This document shows positions 23,885 through 34,069 of a DNA stretch of 64,000 nucleotides, piece by piece. Under the pieces are notes generated by a model that worked only from the letters and a program-made list of their open reading frames with translations, did no database searches and was not told the DNA's origin. The translations under genes and the position numbers were made by a program. Origin of the DNA: Oscheius onirici (Eukaryota > Nematoda > Chromadorea > Rhabditida > Rhabditidae); contig OW051473.1 of assembly GCA_932521025.1 (NCBI GenBank), forward strand, positions 9,176,001 through 9,240,000, given 5' to 3'. How positions within the stretch are numbered: the first letter of the stretch is position 1; each line of letters starts with the position of its first letter.

Positions 23885-23935
23885 ATCCCCCCCCCCGTGC
23901 TGAATGGCCACGGGGGGGGAGGAGGTAATGTAACC
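23885..23935. repeat. GC-rich palindrome, inverted partner of 22084-22132
   Basis: Poly-C and poly-G arms flank gctgaatggccac, the reverse complement of the left core, followed by aggaggtaatgt. Confidence 0.65.
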
Positions 23936-24322
23936 TGACCGTTCGCACTATAGACTGTGGGTGGGAACTGTGGCGCGGTCGTGTTGAACAACAAAATAAA
24001 TGTGTAGTCAAAACAGCATTGGCTCTTGAAAGCAGCACTCGTGTCACTGAACTTAGCGATCTTTACCGTCATCAGCATTTTATGAGTTTGATGTATCCGT
24101 ATTTCAACAGTCTAAAAGCAAAAAACCTGTCTCATTGGCTTCTTTCCGTTTGCGACAAGACCGAGAGCAAGATGTGACAAGGGAAGACAAAAGAAAAGTC
24201 TTACACTGAATGGCTTTGCAACGTTTTTGTTGCCACAGAAATCGAATTTTCAGCAAACTTTGGGCATATGTAGGGGTGTGGCAGAAATTATTACATTAGC
24301 ATGAGTCATTCAAAGTGCTGTA

Positions 24323-24697
24323 TTGGACATTGGGTGCTATGATATGCCAGTATTTTTAGTTTGCTATTCTCTTGACAATAAAGTTTTGTTTCCGTTGTTA
24401 GCGATATCGACAAAGGTCTCGTCAGAAATCATTTGCGATCGTTATTCTTCTATTTTCTGCTCCTGCTCCGGAAGCCTACTGGTCGTCGGTGCCTTTCTTC
24501 CGTCTCTGTACAGTTGCGTGACCCCTGAAGACATGATCAGCGGCAAACTCAATCTAAACGACACTTACAAGAGTCTCAACGTGGCTGGCCCTTCTACTTT
24601 AGCTCTCAACTGGTTTATTCTCTCCTCTGCATCACACCCCTTTCTCTCTGCTCTGGTCAGACAACTGCGAGCACTACTTGAGAAAGATCAGCTCTGA
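24323..24697 (+). CDS. Possible coding exon, unrecognised
   Basis: A 124-codon open frame whose C-terminal 60 residues (LNLNDTYKSLNVAGPSTLAL, then SSASHPFLSALVRQLRALLEK) look protein-like. The ASHPFL..L pattern is faintly like glycosyltransferases of the DXD sugar-binding family, but no DXD is present. No upstream exons or clear acceptor were found. It may be a gene relic. Confidence 0.25.
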   Translation: MDIGCYDMPVFLVCYSLDNKVLFPLLAISTKVSSEIICDRYSSIFCSCSGSLLVVGAFLPSLYSCVTPEDMISGKLNLNDTYKSLNVAGPSTLALNWFILSSASHPFLSALVRQLRALLEKDQL

Positions 24698-25320
24698 ATG
24701 ACGACACTACGATCCGACACTAACTCTGTGAAACCAGCATCTCGTTTGGTTGAAGAAAGACAGTATATTACGCGGACTGAGTCGTCCTCTTCTGGCCATC
24801 GTAGCCATCATTTGCGTACTCTAATAGAAGAAAATTGAACGGATACACAGCGTGGTGTTAATGTTAATGCCAATTGAAACAACAGAAACTCGTAATTCAA
24901 AAGTTTGTCCTCTCCTCAAGAACGAGAGCGCACTTTGAGTTATTGTCGTTGTTGTCCTGACTATGACTCATCGCAAACGGCTGAGCGCGTATCTACCGTG
25001 ACCAGTGGCCCGTGGGTCCGAAACCACATTGAAACCGGTAAGTGAGCCGATTATGCACTAGGCAGCCATGTCGAGACCCGTCCTTTAGCTGAGTTGTGTT
25101 GTCATTCTCTCCGCCCCTCTCTCTCCCTTTCCCTGAATACCGTTCATGTACGGCACAACTGATGATGCCCAACGAATTATGCCTCGCGATCAATGGGGGC
25201 GATCCGGCTCTCGCCGACCGCCTACATTGCCGGAAGCTAGGCACCATTACCACCATTTCGGGCTTGAAATAGTCGCTATTCTCGTTTTGATGTTTATCAC
25301 CAATTGTCAATTTTTCAGAA
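24698..25320. other. 5' flank of the four-span gene; no other gene seen
   Basis: Contains only shadow frames. It ends in gtcaatttttcagaa before the ATG at 25321, a strong trans-splice acceptor. Confidence 0.4.
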
Positions 25321-27280
25321 ATGGTCTCACCACGAGCCTTGACAGCGATATCCTTCTGTCTACGTCTCTTCATTCTGGTCAGTTTTCTCGATTTCTCTAT
25401 CTCTCTGCCCTTTCGTAACGTTCCTTCCTTTTCATGAGGTTCATATCCTTAATCAAAAACGGCGGCGGAGTGTCCGGCACGCAGTTGCCTGATAAACAAC
25501 ATCACATTCTTGCATTCTTGTGCCATCAGACCCGGACGATCAGTCCAAAGAGTCGTGATGATGTATAATAAATATAAAAATGTATCCGACCGTATATCTG
25601 ACTAAATAGCAGGGGATATTAGAAAATGTGGATATAAAAAGAATGTTGAACAGACTGAGTTTTTAATTGAACATTTGTCATCTTTTGCTACTTCTTTGTC
25701 CCATGACAGTGTCTCGTTTGCGTCTCTCTGTCTCTATGTTTTCCGTCTGTCAAAACCAGCATGACTACAGGTTCTCTCCGTGACATCCATGATTCTCGTC
25801 CTCACAGCTCCAGGAGCCTGTTTCTCTCGATATCTCAACGGCCAGCCAATCAGCAGGGAAATCTGTCCTGGACAGAACTCCATCTTCCCAATGAATGCGG
25901 ACAGATGGAGTAATGCCCTGCATTTTCAAGGCCGAGGGCAAAAGTAAGAATATTATACTGAGAAAATAGCATTTTTACAGTATTTACGGGCAAGTTGCTC
26001 TCATTGTCGTCTCTCTAGTCTTCGCCCTGATCACAGTTGGCGCCAGTTGTGTGCACCTTGCTGCTGGAAGGAGTATTACTTACGCGGTGGGTGGTCTTAA
26101 CCTTTTGACAAACCCCCTTTTATTGACTGTCTAAAACGGCTTAAAGCCAGACCTGTTTACAAACAAAAAGTGCTCAATCAACATTTTCTGTATTTCCATT
26201 TTTTTTGAGGGCTCAATCCCGCGGCGACGGCGTAATACCTCGCCATAAACAACTACACTATTCCGGGCGAGGCTGCCGGAAACTGGTTATCTGGTCGCTA
26301 AAACGGGATTGAATGACGTAACTGTGCCAAAATTTCAGCAACTGTTTGCGGCAGGCCTGTCATTGGTAGCTTTTCTGGTCTGTGGTGGAGTTGAGACCTG
26401 GTATGCTACAGGATTCGACCACATGGCCTTCTTTATACAGGTTGATCTGAGGAAATATGTTAATATCAAATCACTCAGGCAATTGGAAATGGAGTCTTCT
26501 CCGGCTGTGCCGGCTTGCCAGGATGTCAAATTCAGTTTGTGGTCAAAGGATGGGCCGTAGCAGCGGTAAGACTTAATGTTCCTGTAAATGATCAGTCTAT
26601 GGCTTGGTCTCTATGGTAGTATCTGGTATGATATGATAGTATAATATAATCTCTATGATAGTATCCGGTCACAAACTTTTCGTAAAACACACTTACCTTA
26701 GCAACTTTCAGTTTTTCACTACAGGGTGTGGCATGGTAATGCTTGCTAAAAGTTATATCAGGTTCCAATATCCAGTACTGGCGTCTCCAGTGCAGATAGC
26801 ATTCATACTATATCAGTTTGAAGCTCATTTTGATAGGAAATAGAGCCTATAGATTCGGTCAAAAATAAGACAAAGCTACTCATCTTGTCTTTTTACTCTG
26901 CTCTCTCAAAATTACATATCATATTGCCGTTCGGGGCGTTGTAACAAGTACGTGTAAGAAGAGACGATTTAACACATTTAGAAACTGAACAGCTTGATAA
27001 AATAGCTGAAAAATCGAAGTGAATGTTTTTGGAGAATTTTGTGATGAACCCCAGTTCAAAACAGTTTCCGACTGACCGTGGAACTTTCCCTTTAACTCCC
27101 CATGTTTTTCAGGCTTTCTACTTCCTCTGCGCTGTACTCTACGTCGGAGACATGGTTCTAGTCTTTGCCAACCAGGACAAGTAAGTCACACACAGGCACT
27201 GTTCACCTCCTTCCTGTTCATAACCCCTCTCTGTGTTCAGATTTCATTCGGATAACTATCCCGTCCCCCAACGCTACTAA
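25321..27280 (+). CDS. Four-transmembrane protein, unrecognised family
   Basis: Seven exons (25321-25377, 25771-25943, 25981-26086, 26339-26440, 26479-26565, 27113-27180, 27241-27280) give 210 residues. Four hydrophobic segments: ALTAISFCLRLFILVLSVTS, VALIVVSLVFALITVGASCV, LFAAGLSLVAFLVCGGVETW and AFYFLCAVLYVGDMVLVFAN. Both termini are short and probably cytoplasmic; the tail ends HSDNYPVPQRY. The layout recalls claudin/MARVEL-type tetraspans, but the claudin W-GLW-C-C signature is absent. The last intron is inferred because reading on from 27181 would stop at once. AATAAA is at about 27477. The cdc-25-like gene begins 379 nt downstream on the same strand, so the two could be co-transcribed. 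Confidence 0.7.
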
Positions 27281-27658
27281 CCAAAGGTATTTTGGCAATT
27301 TTTACCGTACTCTTATCTTTCAGAAGACCTCTAGATGTGACTCTGCGTGGCGGTCGCATAATTCGTCGCTCTTTCTGATCTGTTCTGCATTCTCCTACGA
27401 CGTATCTCTGTGCTTTGTAAATAGATAGACGTACTCTGCCATACTGGTGTCTCTTAATTGTATTGTCTGTTTTTCGAATAAAGGCCTATCGATTTTTATC
27501 GATCTGAAACGCGTTTGCTTGCTGTTTTTAGGCTCTCAGGACAAGTTCGCTTTCCTTGTTGAAAGAGCAAAACGGAAACCATTATTCAGCCATAAAACCA
27601 CCGCCCCTTTTTTATTTTACAATCCGTTTTACAGCATGTGAGAAAATTCAATTTTAGA

Positions 27659-28966
27659 ATGCAGACGCACTTGGAAATCAAAGAACACCGTTTGGATGAC
27701 CATGACCTACGAGAAGAAAGGGTTTGTATTGTTTTTAACTACTTAATTAACCAGCTTTTTCAGATCTACTCTCTTCCCATTGAGAAAAATCATCAGTCTA
27801 CTGCTTACGCTCCCATATCTCCAAAAACGCTTTCTCAACTTCTGCTCACAGAAGATTTCTTAAAGAAGTTTATTCTCGTCGACTGCCGCTATCCGTACGA
27901 ATACCACGGAGGACATATTGAAGTAAGTTTTGTTTTTGTTGAACACACTGCGTCTATATACGTCTCCGTCCTCACTACCAAGATTAAAAACGCATCACAG
28001 TTCAGAAAGATCGTAATAATGGTTTTTCGAAGCTTCCGCTATTCTGTATCTTTCTGCACCAAACAGATTGCAGCCAATCAGCCATTAGCTATTATGCACC
28101 GCTTTAGCGTTTTCTCACCAAAAAGACAATACCTACTGTACCTGCACTAGTAATATTATTGTATGTAGAAATAAGATATACTTTAGGGTGCTGTTAATAT
28201 GTATGATGCTGCAGAACTAGAAGAGGTATTCTTCTCAGAGCCTGATACAAAGAAACGGATTCCAATTTTCTACTGCGAATATTCACAGTGCAGAGGTCCG
28301 AATATGTGAGTTTTCCACCAAGAGTTCTTTTAGAAACCTAATCTATCCCAATACATCATTTAACCAGCTTCTCTTATCTTTGCCAGTGTTTAATCTTCCC
28401 AAATCAGCCTATCGAAACTCCCGGATTTTCTTAATGTTTAATATCATGTTTAATATGTTGCCTGCTTTGTTTAAAGAAGCAGTTATATCAACTGTTTTCA
28501 GGGCAGCTGCACTTCGTTCTCTCGACCGTACCGTGAATGCCAAAAACTATCCGACGTTAACGTACCAAGAAATCTACGTTCTGGATGGTGGATACCAGAA
28601 CTTCTTCACTCAAAAAGTCTATCTCCAACATTGCACGCACCGAAACTATGTTAAAATGGACGATATTAACTTCAAATCATCTCTGAAAGCAATGAACTGG
28701 CACAAGAAGGGCAGAAAACAAAGATCAGGCAAGTTTCTTCCTTATAACTTAGAAAATGGTGGTTTCAGTCTCGGTAAAAGTTAGCCGCTTCTACCAGAAG
28801 AATGAAGAGAGTACGTTTCAAGCCGCCAGACTCAACTTTTCCAGTGGTAAGCATCATAAAAGTTTGTTAATGGAATTCTTTTTCAGACGGTTCATTTCTT
28901 GAAGAAAGCATGACCAGCACTGTGATCCGATCTCCAGGAACCCCCAAAAGTCGAAAATCTTATTAA
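27659..28966 (+). CDS. CDC25-family phosphatase with altered catalytic motif
   Basis: Exons 27659-27721, 27764-27922, 28187-28305, 28502-28728, 28769-28846 and 28887-28966 give 241 residues. CDC25 enzymes dephosphorylate CDKs through a rhodanese-like domain. Seen: [20 protein letters not shown] (the CH2A region), LDGGYQNFF and a Ser/Arg-rich tail (IRSPGTPKSRKSY). The active-site loop reads FYCEYSQCRGP, so Cys and Arg are kept but the His of HCX5R is Tyr. Intron 4 is GC-AG (gcaag). The long regulatory N-terminus of most CDC25 proteins is missing; the ATG follows a tttag acceptor, but upstream exons cannot be excluded. From memory C. elegans cdc-25.2 is on chromosome V, like several genes here; the exact orthologue is unresolved. 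Confidence 0.85.
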
Positions 28967-29123
28967 AATCATATGTTTTTAAGCTTTTTGTGCATTTTTC
29001 TTTTAATGAACATTTTAACCTTTAGCTTGTGCTCTGTGCTGTGTACCCTCCGATCGATGAAGAACACGGGCGGGCGACGCGATTACGAGCGGCGGCTCAC
29101 ATTTCGGCCTTTTCAGTGAAAAT

Positions 29124-31045
29124 ATGAAGATTTGCAAGACTTTCATCTTAACTTCTATTCCATTGGGAAAAGATGCCCTCCTGGAACTTCCTGACCTCAC
29201 ATATGAGGCTCTTCAGCATTATATTGGCACGGACGACACAAAAGACGGTATTTTCTTGGAATTTTACTCTATTTTGCATTTCAGGGCTGCAGAAAAACCT
29301 CCAGTTCTTGGCAAATTATGGACTGATAGGAAATTCGAAGCGGTGCCCGAATCCGGGATGCGACAATCTCTGCTCACTGGTTCAAGAAAGCTACAGAAAA
29401 GGTACTGCCTATATTTGGAGATGTAACCACTGTCGACACAGTCAAGGAGGAGGATCACACAGGATAGGAATCAGGAAGGGTTCATTCTTTGAAGCCGTAA
29501 GCATTTCCACTATATTTTTAAACGATTTCTTTGAGAGCAAACTCTCCTTTGTCAAGATTCTCCGCCTGATTGGAAAATGGGCCGATTCTCCAGAAGATCC
29601 TCTGGCTAACGTGGCCAAGGAGATTGGGTGCAGCAAAGCGACAGTGATTGAATTCCACAACAACTTGAGAGAGCTGTGTGAGCGATGGTTCGAAAGACAG
29701 GCGTACAGTGAACAAGTTGGTGAGTTTTTCACTATTTCGTTTTTAAAAATATATAACAAAAAATGGTCGTTAAGGAGAAATACTTTCCACTTGAATATGA
29801 TCTTCTGTGCTAAAATTTATCGCGGCTGCACAGTGAGCAACGTTTCCTCTACGCACTATAAATTTAAAGTTTTGCCTTCAAATTTTGATCAAATTCGACA
29901 TCTAGAGAGCTGCTTTACACGCCAAATTTATAGAACACTGTTAGAAAGTTAAAAATATGCGAAAGAGGTGAAAAACGAAGACTCCGAACTCCAAAACCAA
30001 CCGTGTTCTACGAGCTCTAACTATGTTCTGCCGAACAACCCATAATTTTGACGTGAATTGTTTTAATTCCCCAGCATGTCAAAGGCCGATACCGCTTACT
30101 CAAAAATTTTACCCCTTAAGCCCTTCGCAAACTTTTGCTTGAAGCAGTGGGACTCCTGGCCCGCAAAATGAAGGCCTTGGATCCTAGAGTATGTTCTACT
30201 TCATTTTTGAAGGCATCCCTAAGAATCTTATGTTTCTTCTATAGATAGACCTTGACCGGTTGTTTCTAATTCCATGTGTAGGTCAAAAAAATCGGTAATA
30301 GTGCTGTTTAGATGTTGCCAAACGGGTATGTTGCATATTTGACGTTACTTCTTTCTCGTAACGAGAAGTACGCATCATATCTGTTTGGCAACGGCTATAG
30401 CCGTATTAACCATCAAGGAAACATCGAAAATTTGATTGATGTTGACTAATTACTTTTTTTTTTCATGCGGCGAAGGAAAAATTGTCGAGCTGGACGTTTT
30501 AGAAATCTACAAATCGGGCGACAACCATGGGAGAATGCCAAAGTGTCCGCAAGCCGTTTTTACCGTCATTGAACGGGACACGACAAAAATGACTATGTTC
30601 CCCGTTGAATGCGATCCGGATTCCTTGTTCAACTTTATTAAGAAGTTCGTAGCGCCAGGTAGTCTTTTATCTGAGTTTTTTTATCCCTTTTTCTAGGTTC
30701 ACTGGTGGTGTCTGACATTTTTACAAATTATGGAGGAACATACATTCTTGGACAGAAACTGGCGGAAGAAAATATTAAAGTACTGGATGCAGCGGATCGA
30801 GTCTCTGAAAACGACGGTTCGTATGGAGGAATGCGAAAAAGGTTGCAGAGTTTGTATGGAACGGGACAAAAGTCTTACACGTCGCCTCTCTGTCAATACT
30901 TCTTCAGGATGTATCATAAAGAAAAGTTTGTCATGAACCATATTTTGTTAGAAATAGCCAACCAGTATGTTGTTGGATATGAATAAATGTTTTTTTCAGG
31001 CCAAAAAGATTACAAAATACGGTTTACCAAGAGTTGGACAATTAA
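29124..31045 (+). CDS. IS1595/Merlin-type transposase-derived gene
   Basis: Six exons (29124-29247, 29285-29496, 29536-29719, 30476-30658, 30697-30964, 31000-31045) join in frame to 338 residues. The layout is that of ISXO2-like transposases: CPNPGCDNLC, a WRCNHC zinc ribbon, KGSFFEASKL, a helix-turn-helix (VAKEIGCSKATVIEFHNNLR), then KIVELDVL with the first Asp and LVVSDIFTNYGG with the second. The third acidic residue, normally in HT..IE..W, is not evident; the equivalent stretch reads GQKSYTSPLCQYFFRMYH. Introns, one only 39 nt, plus a tttcag acceptor before the ATG and 158 nt from the cdc-25-like stop, suggest a host gene. No terminal repeats were recognised. It probably binds DNA without transposing, but that is inference. 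Confidence 0.8.
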
Positions 31046-31266
31046 ATGATGCTCCTAAGAAAGCTAGAACAGTACGCCTCTGTTTTCCACCGATGGGAGA
31101 CTTTGAGATTTCGCGCTCCATCGGAATCGAACCATCGACCTCCGAAGTGTTAAGTTACCGGCAACCGTATCACTGATGTATAAGGCTGCAAGTCTTCGAC
31201 GCCCGTATTTACAAGAAGATCACTGAGCGCGTCTTCTTGGGCGTTGGAGCAACTTCCGGTCGCAGC

Positions 31267-31352
31267 GCCCCGGTAGTTCAGTGGTTAGAGCAGCGGCCTT
31301 GAGACCTTAATTCCCCTTGGAGCAGACGGGAGTTCGATTCTCCTCCGGAGCA
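31267..31352 (+). tRNA. tRNA-shaped sequence with long variable arm, copy A
   Basis: 86 nt. The acceptor arms GCCCCGG and CCGGAGC pair at six of seven positions. The D arm is GTTC/GAGC. The anticodon-loop-like heptamer is CTTGAGA, but its stem pairs badly. The variable region is 18 nt and the T arm GGGAG-TTCGATT-CTCCT is good. A TTTTT run follows at about 31357. Copies C and D have the same length and layout. It could be a pseudogene or SINE head rather than a working tRNA. Confidence 0.4.
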
Positions 31353-32927
31353 AATCTTTTTGCCTTTTCTATCAACTGTTTTAGCCATTTCCAGTTGTTT
31401 TTGAGTTACTTGGGTGGTCTGGCGTGAACTATATCCTAGTATTTGGTATCATTCAGAGGAAAACAGTTCTTCTGAATCACAAAATAGTGCCGTCGAAAAG
31501 AATGTGTCACATAAGTATAACTAATTCAATGAACAAAACTGGTTTCAAACCAACTTGTAGTCAAAATAGTCTCAGACGAGAGAGAGAGAGCATGCGGATG
31601 AATCGGCCACTGCAAACACTCCAGAGTCCGAATGAGCCGCCTGCAGACACCCTGTTCAGGAATGATTACCCAATTGAGCTGGATCCAGACCGTTTTTAAA
31701 ACTGTTTACACCCTTAACTTGCATGACACTCTTAAGTCTGTTATTACTGCTTAAACGATCAACCTTGGCAGATTCTGGTTTCTTTTTGTAGCCATTCATT
31801 TCTTGTCTTGACCGTCGGGGCAAATCTGATTGTATAGCCTTGTTCATGCGTCTGCACGACGTCTAATCTGCTGACTTGTTTGTTCTGCCCCAATGTCCTG
31901 TCCTCCAGGGTCTTGACGAGTCTTTCGCGTGTTCACACGTGGCCTCTCCGTGTCCAGCCGGTTGCTCATCACTCCACCTCTGTGTCGGCACCTTCTTCAT
32001 ATTTCTTCACGTATGATCTCACCTTTCCTTTAACAGTTAAACCAGCTTCAACCAGCTTTTGAACACTTTTTTACCAGCTTTGTCTTTAACAAGCTCTCTG
32101 GGGTCATCGATGACCCTCTCAGACGGCCGTCTGAGTGTCCTCGTTTTCTCTGAAAGAGAGTGCACAGAGACAAAATTACCCGGCACAAAAAGTCGTGTAC
32201 ACAGTGCCTTCACAAGCTTCGCGTTCCTGTATTTCATCTCTCTTTTATCCTCTCGTTTTCAGACGACCGATGTCGTGTGAACTGTTTGTACCCGAAGTAC
32301 GCGGCTCCCGTAATTGTTCTGTTTGTAGGAGAACATTGAGGTTGGTCCAGACATGTTTTTTCCGAATCGTTGATCTCTAATCGCTTACAAGTAAAAAACT
32401 TCCAGGGAGCACCAACTAGCTGCAATCTACGTGGAGCCGCGAAAGATTTTTACAAATTCCCAGCCACCGCCAACGTCTCCGAATGGGTCAGTCTGTTCGT
32501 CATTATTGAGCCGGCTATATTTGCTTTAACGGTCACTGTGAAAGAAACCGCGCTCACTCTCTCCAAGGGCTCAATTGCTATTGAAACAAACACTTGAAAA
32601 TTTCCTGCTTAACCTTGATCTAGAGCTCGAAGATGGTTTCTCCTTCTGGACACTCAAGTTCGTTCAATTATTCTTGGTCAGTCGTTTGGTCCACTTGTTT
32701 TTCTTCTAATAGATCTTATGACATCTGTTTTTCACAGATTTCAAGCGAACTTCATTGAAATCTTGTTTACGAATGCCCTATTCGAAATTCCCTGACCTTA
32801 CGATCGTTTTCCAAAACACGATTAATATATGAAATGTACTTTTCCTGCACAAAACAGACGAAAAAAGATGGCTACTTAAATACAACATCTTCGCTGCCTA
32901 CTTGAAAGCGGGAAGATTCTCCTACCG

Positions 32928-33022
32928 CACCTAGCTTAGTGGTTAAAGCATCAGCCTTGCGACCTGAAGTCCCCTTGGAGAAGACTCGAAGACTCGAAGA
33001 AGAAGTCCGATCCTCCCTTAGG
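32928..33022 (+). pseudogene. tRNA-like sequence, degenerate copy B
   Basis: It shares agcttagtggttaaagc, the heptamer CTTGCGA, ccccttggagaaga and the end ccttagggcaaa with copies C and D. The variable region is enlarged by a tandem gactcgaa duplication and the acceptor 5' arm is one base short. Confidence 0.45.
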
Positions 33023-33371
33023 GCAAAACTTTTTGTTTTTATTCTTTTTACGTTTAAAACCTTTTCCAAACGTTTTTGGACAACCAGAATGTGAAACCAC
33101 GTCTAAAGGTCATTTATGACTTGATTTTGAAAAAACGACTACTATATGGTTAGCACCTGCAAAATTAGCAGAAGCTTTAGCGTTTTTGCAAGGATAATAA
33201 CCCGTTTTGTACTGACAAAGCGGATCTAACCTTGTTTAACTTCACGAAGCAGCAATTCAAAGCTGGAGCGTCAGGTTAATAACTACACCTCAAGTCAAAT
33301 ACAATCTTCCAGGATGTATAGAAACGTTCCCAAATGATTAGGAACACTGAAAGAGTAAAAACAAAAAGATT

Positions 33372-33457
33372 TGCCTTAAGGGAGAATCGAACTCCCGTCT
33401 TCTCCAAGGGGTTATAAGTTCCCAAAGCCGACGCTTTAACCACTAAGCTATCAGGGC
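33372..33457 (-). tRNA. tRNA-shaped sequence with long variable arm, copy C
   Basis: 86 nt on the minus strand. Acceptor GCCCTGA/TTAAGGC has one mismatch, D arm GCTT/AAGC is perfect, T arm GGGAG-TTCGATT-CTCCC is perfect, and the anticodon-loop-like heptamer is TTTGGGA. It is followed by aatctttttgttttt, a pol III terminator. Confidence 0.45.
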
Positions 33458-34069
33458 GGTGCGGTCATAGATTCCTCCCGCATTCAAGTAGGCGAGGTCA
33501 GTGTTGTCTTGTTGCTCCCACCATTTTTGGCCTTTTTCATAGGTTTCTTGACATTTTTTGTTTCTAACCTTCATCATTTGAAGTTTTGACCTCTTTCCGT
33601 TTTTCACCTACCGGTAATCTATTTGTTTCAGTCGGAAATAACTGCGAAACAATTGCAAGTTTGTTAATCCTACTCTAGCTCAAAACAACTCTTCCTAGAC
33701 TAAACGGTTCAAATCCTCGTGGAATCGACCGTAATCCGCGAAAATCAGGACATTGGCAGCAGTCTTTTGTTTACGCGTGTGTCGCCTGACTGTTTGCCCC
33801 CAAGTCGCAATTGCGATGGCAACCGTCATCGCCATTAACGATTCTCCTAGGTAATTCATTTCGTTTTAGCAGTTTAACACTTTTTCTGGAGAAAATTTGC
33901 TTGCGAACGAGCCTTTTTTGCGACGTGCCAAACCCGCTATTGAGTGCAATCAACGTGTGTACAGACGTGGGTTTTGTCCACGCGCGCACCTAGCCTATAA
34001 TGCGTAAAATTCCGGGAGTCGCTGTTTGCCGCAGGGATAAGCGAATATGGCGAGTTGTTTGTTTGCAGC

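Larger units (their letters stand above)
31353..34069. other. No protein gene seen; two tRNA-like copies
   Basis: Apart from the tRNA-like sequences at 32928-33022 and 33372-33457 there are only short frames. A GA-repeat occurs near 31577. The last 20 nt are the trans-splice-like acceptor gtttgtttgcag of the gene starting at 34070. Confidence 0.4.

Noticed and set aside
24993-25373. 126-codon minus-strand frame upstream of and overlapping the four-span gene
   Set aside because: Very basic, no splice support, and antisense to the first exon of a well supported gene.
31080-31190. Minus-strand tRNA with ggttcgattccg B box
   Set aside because: T stem and acceptor stem do not pair; at best a decayed tRNA fragment.
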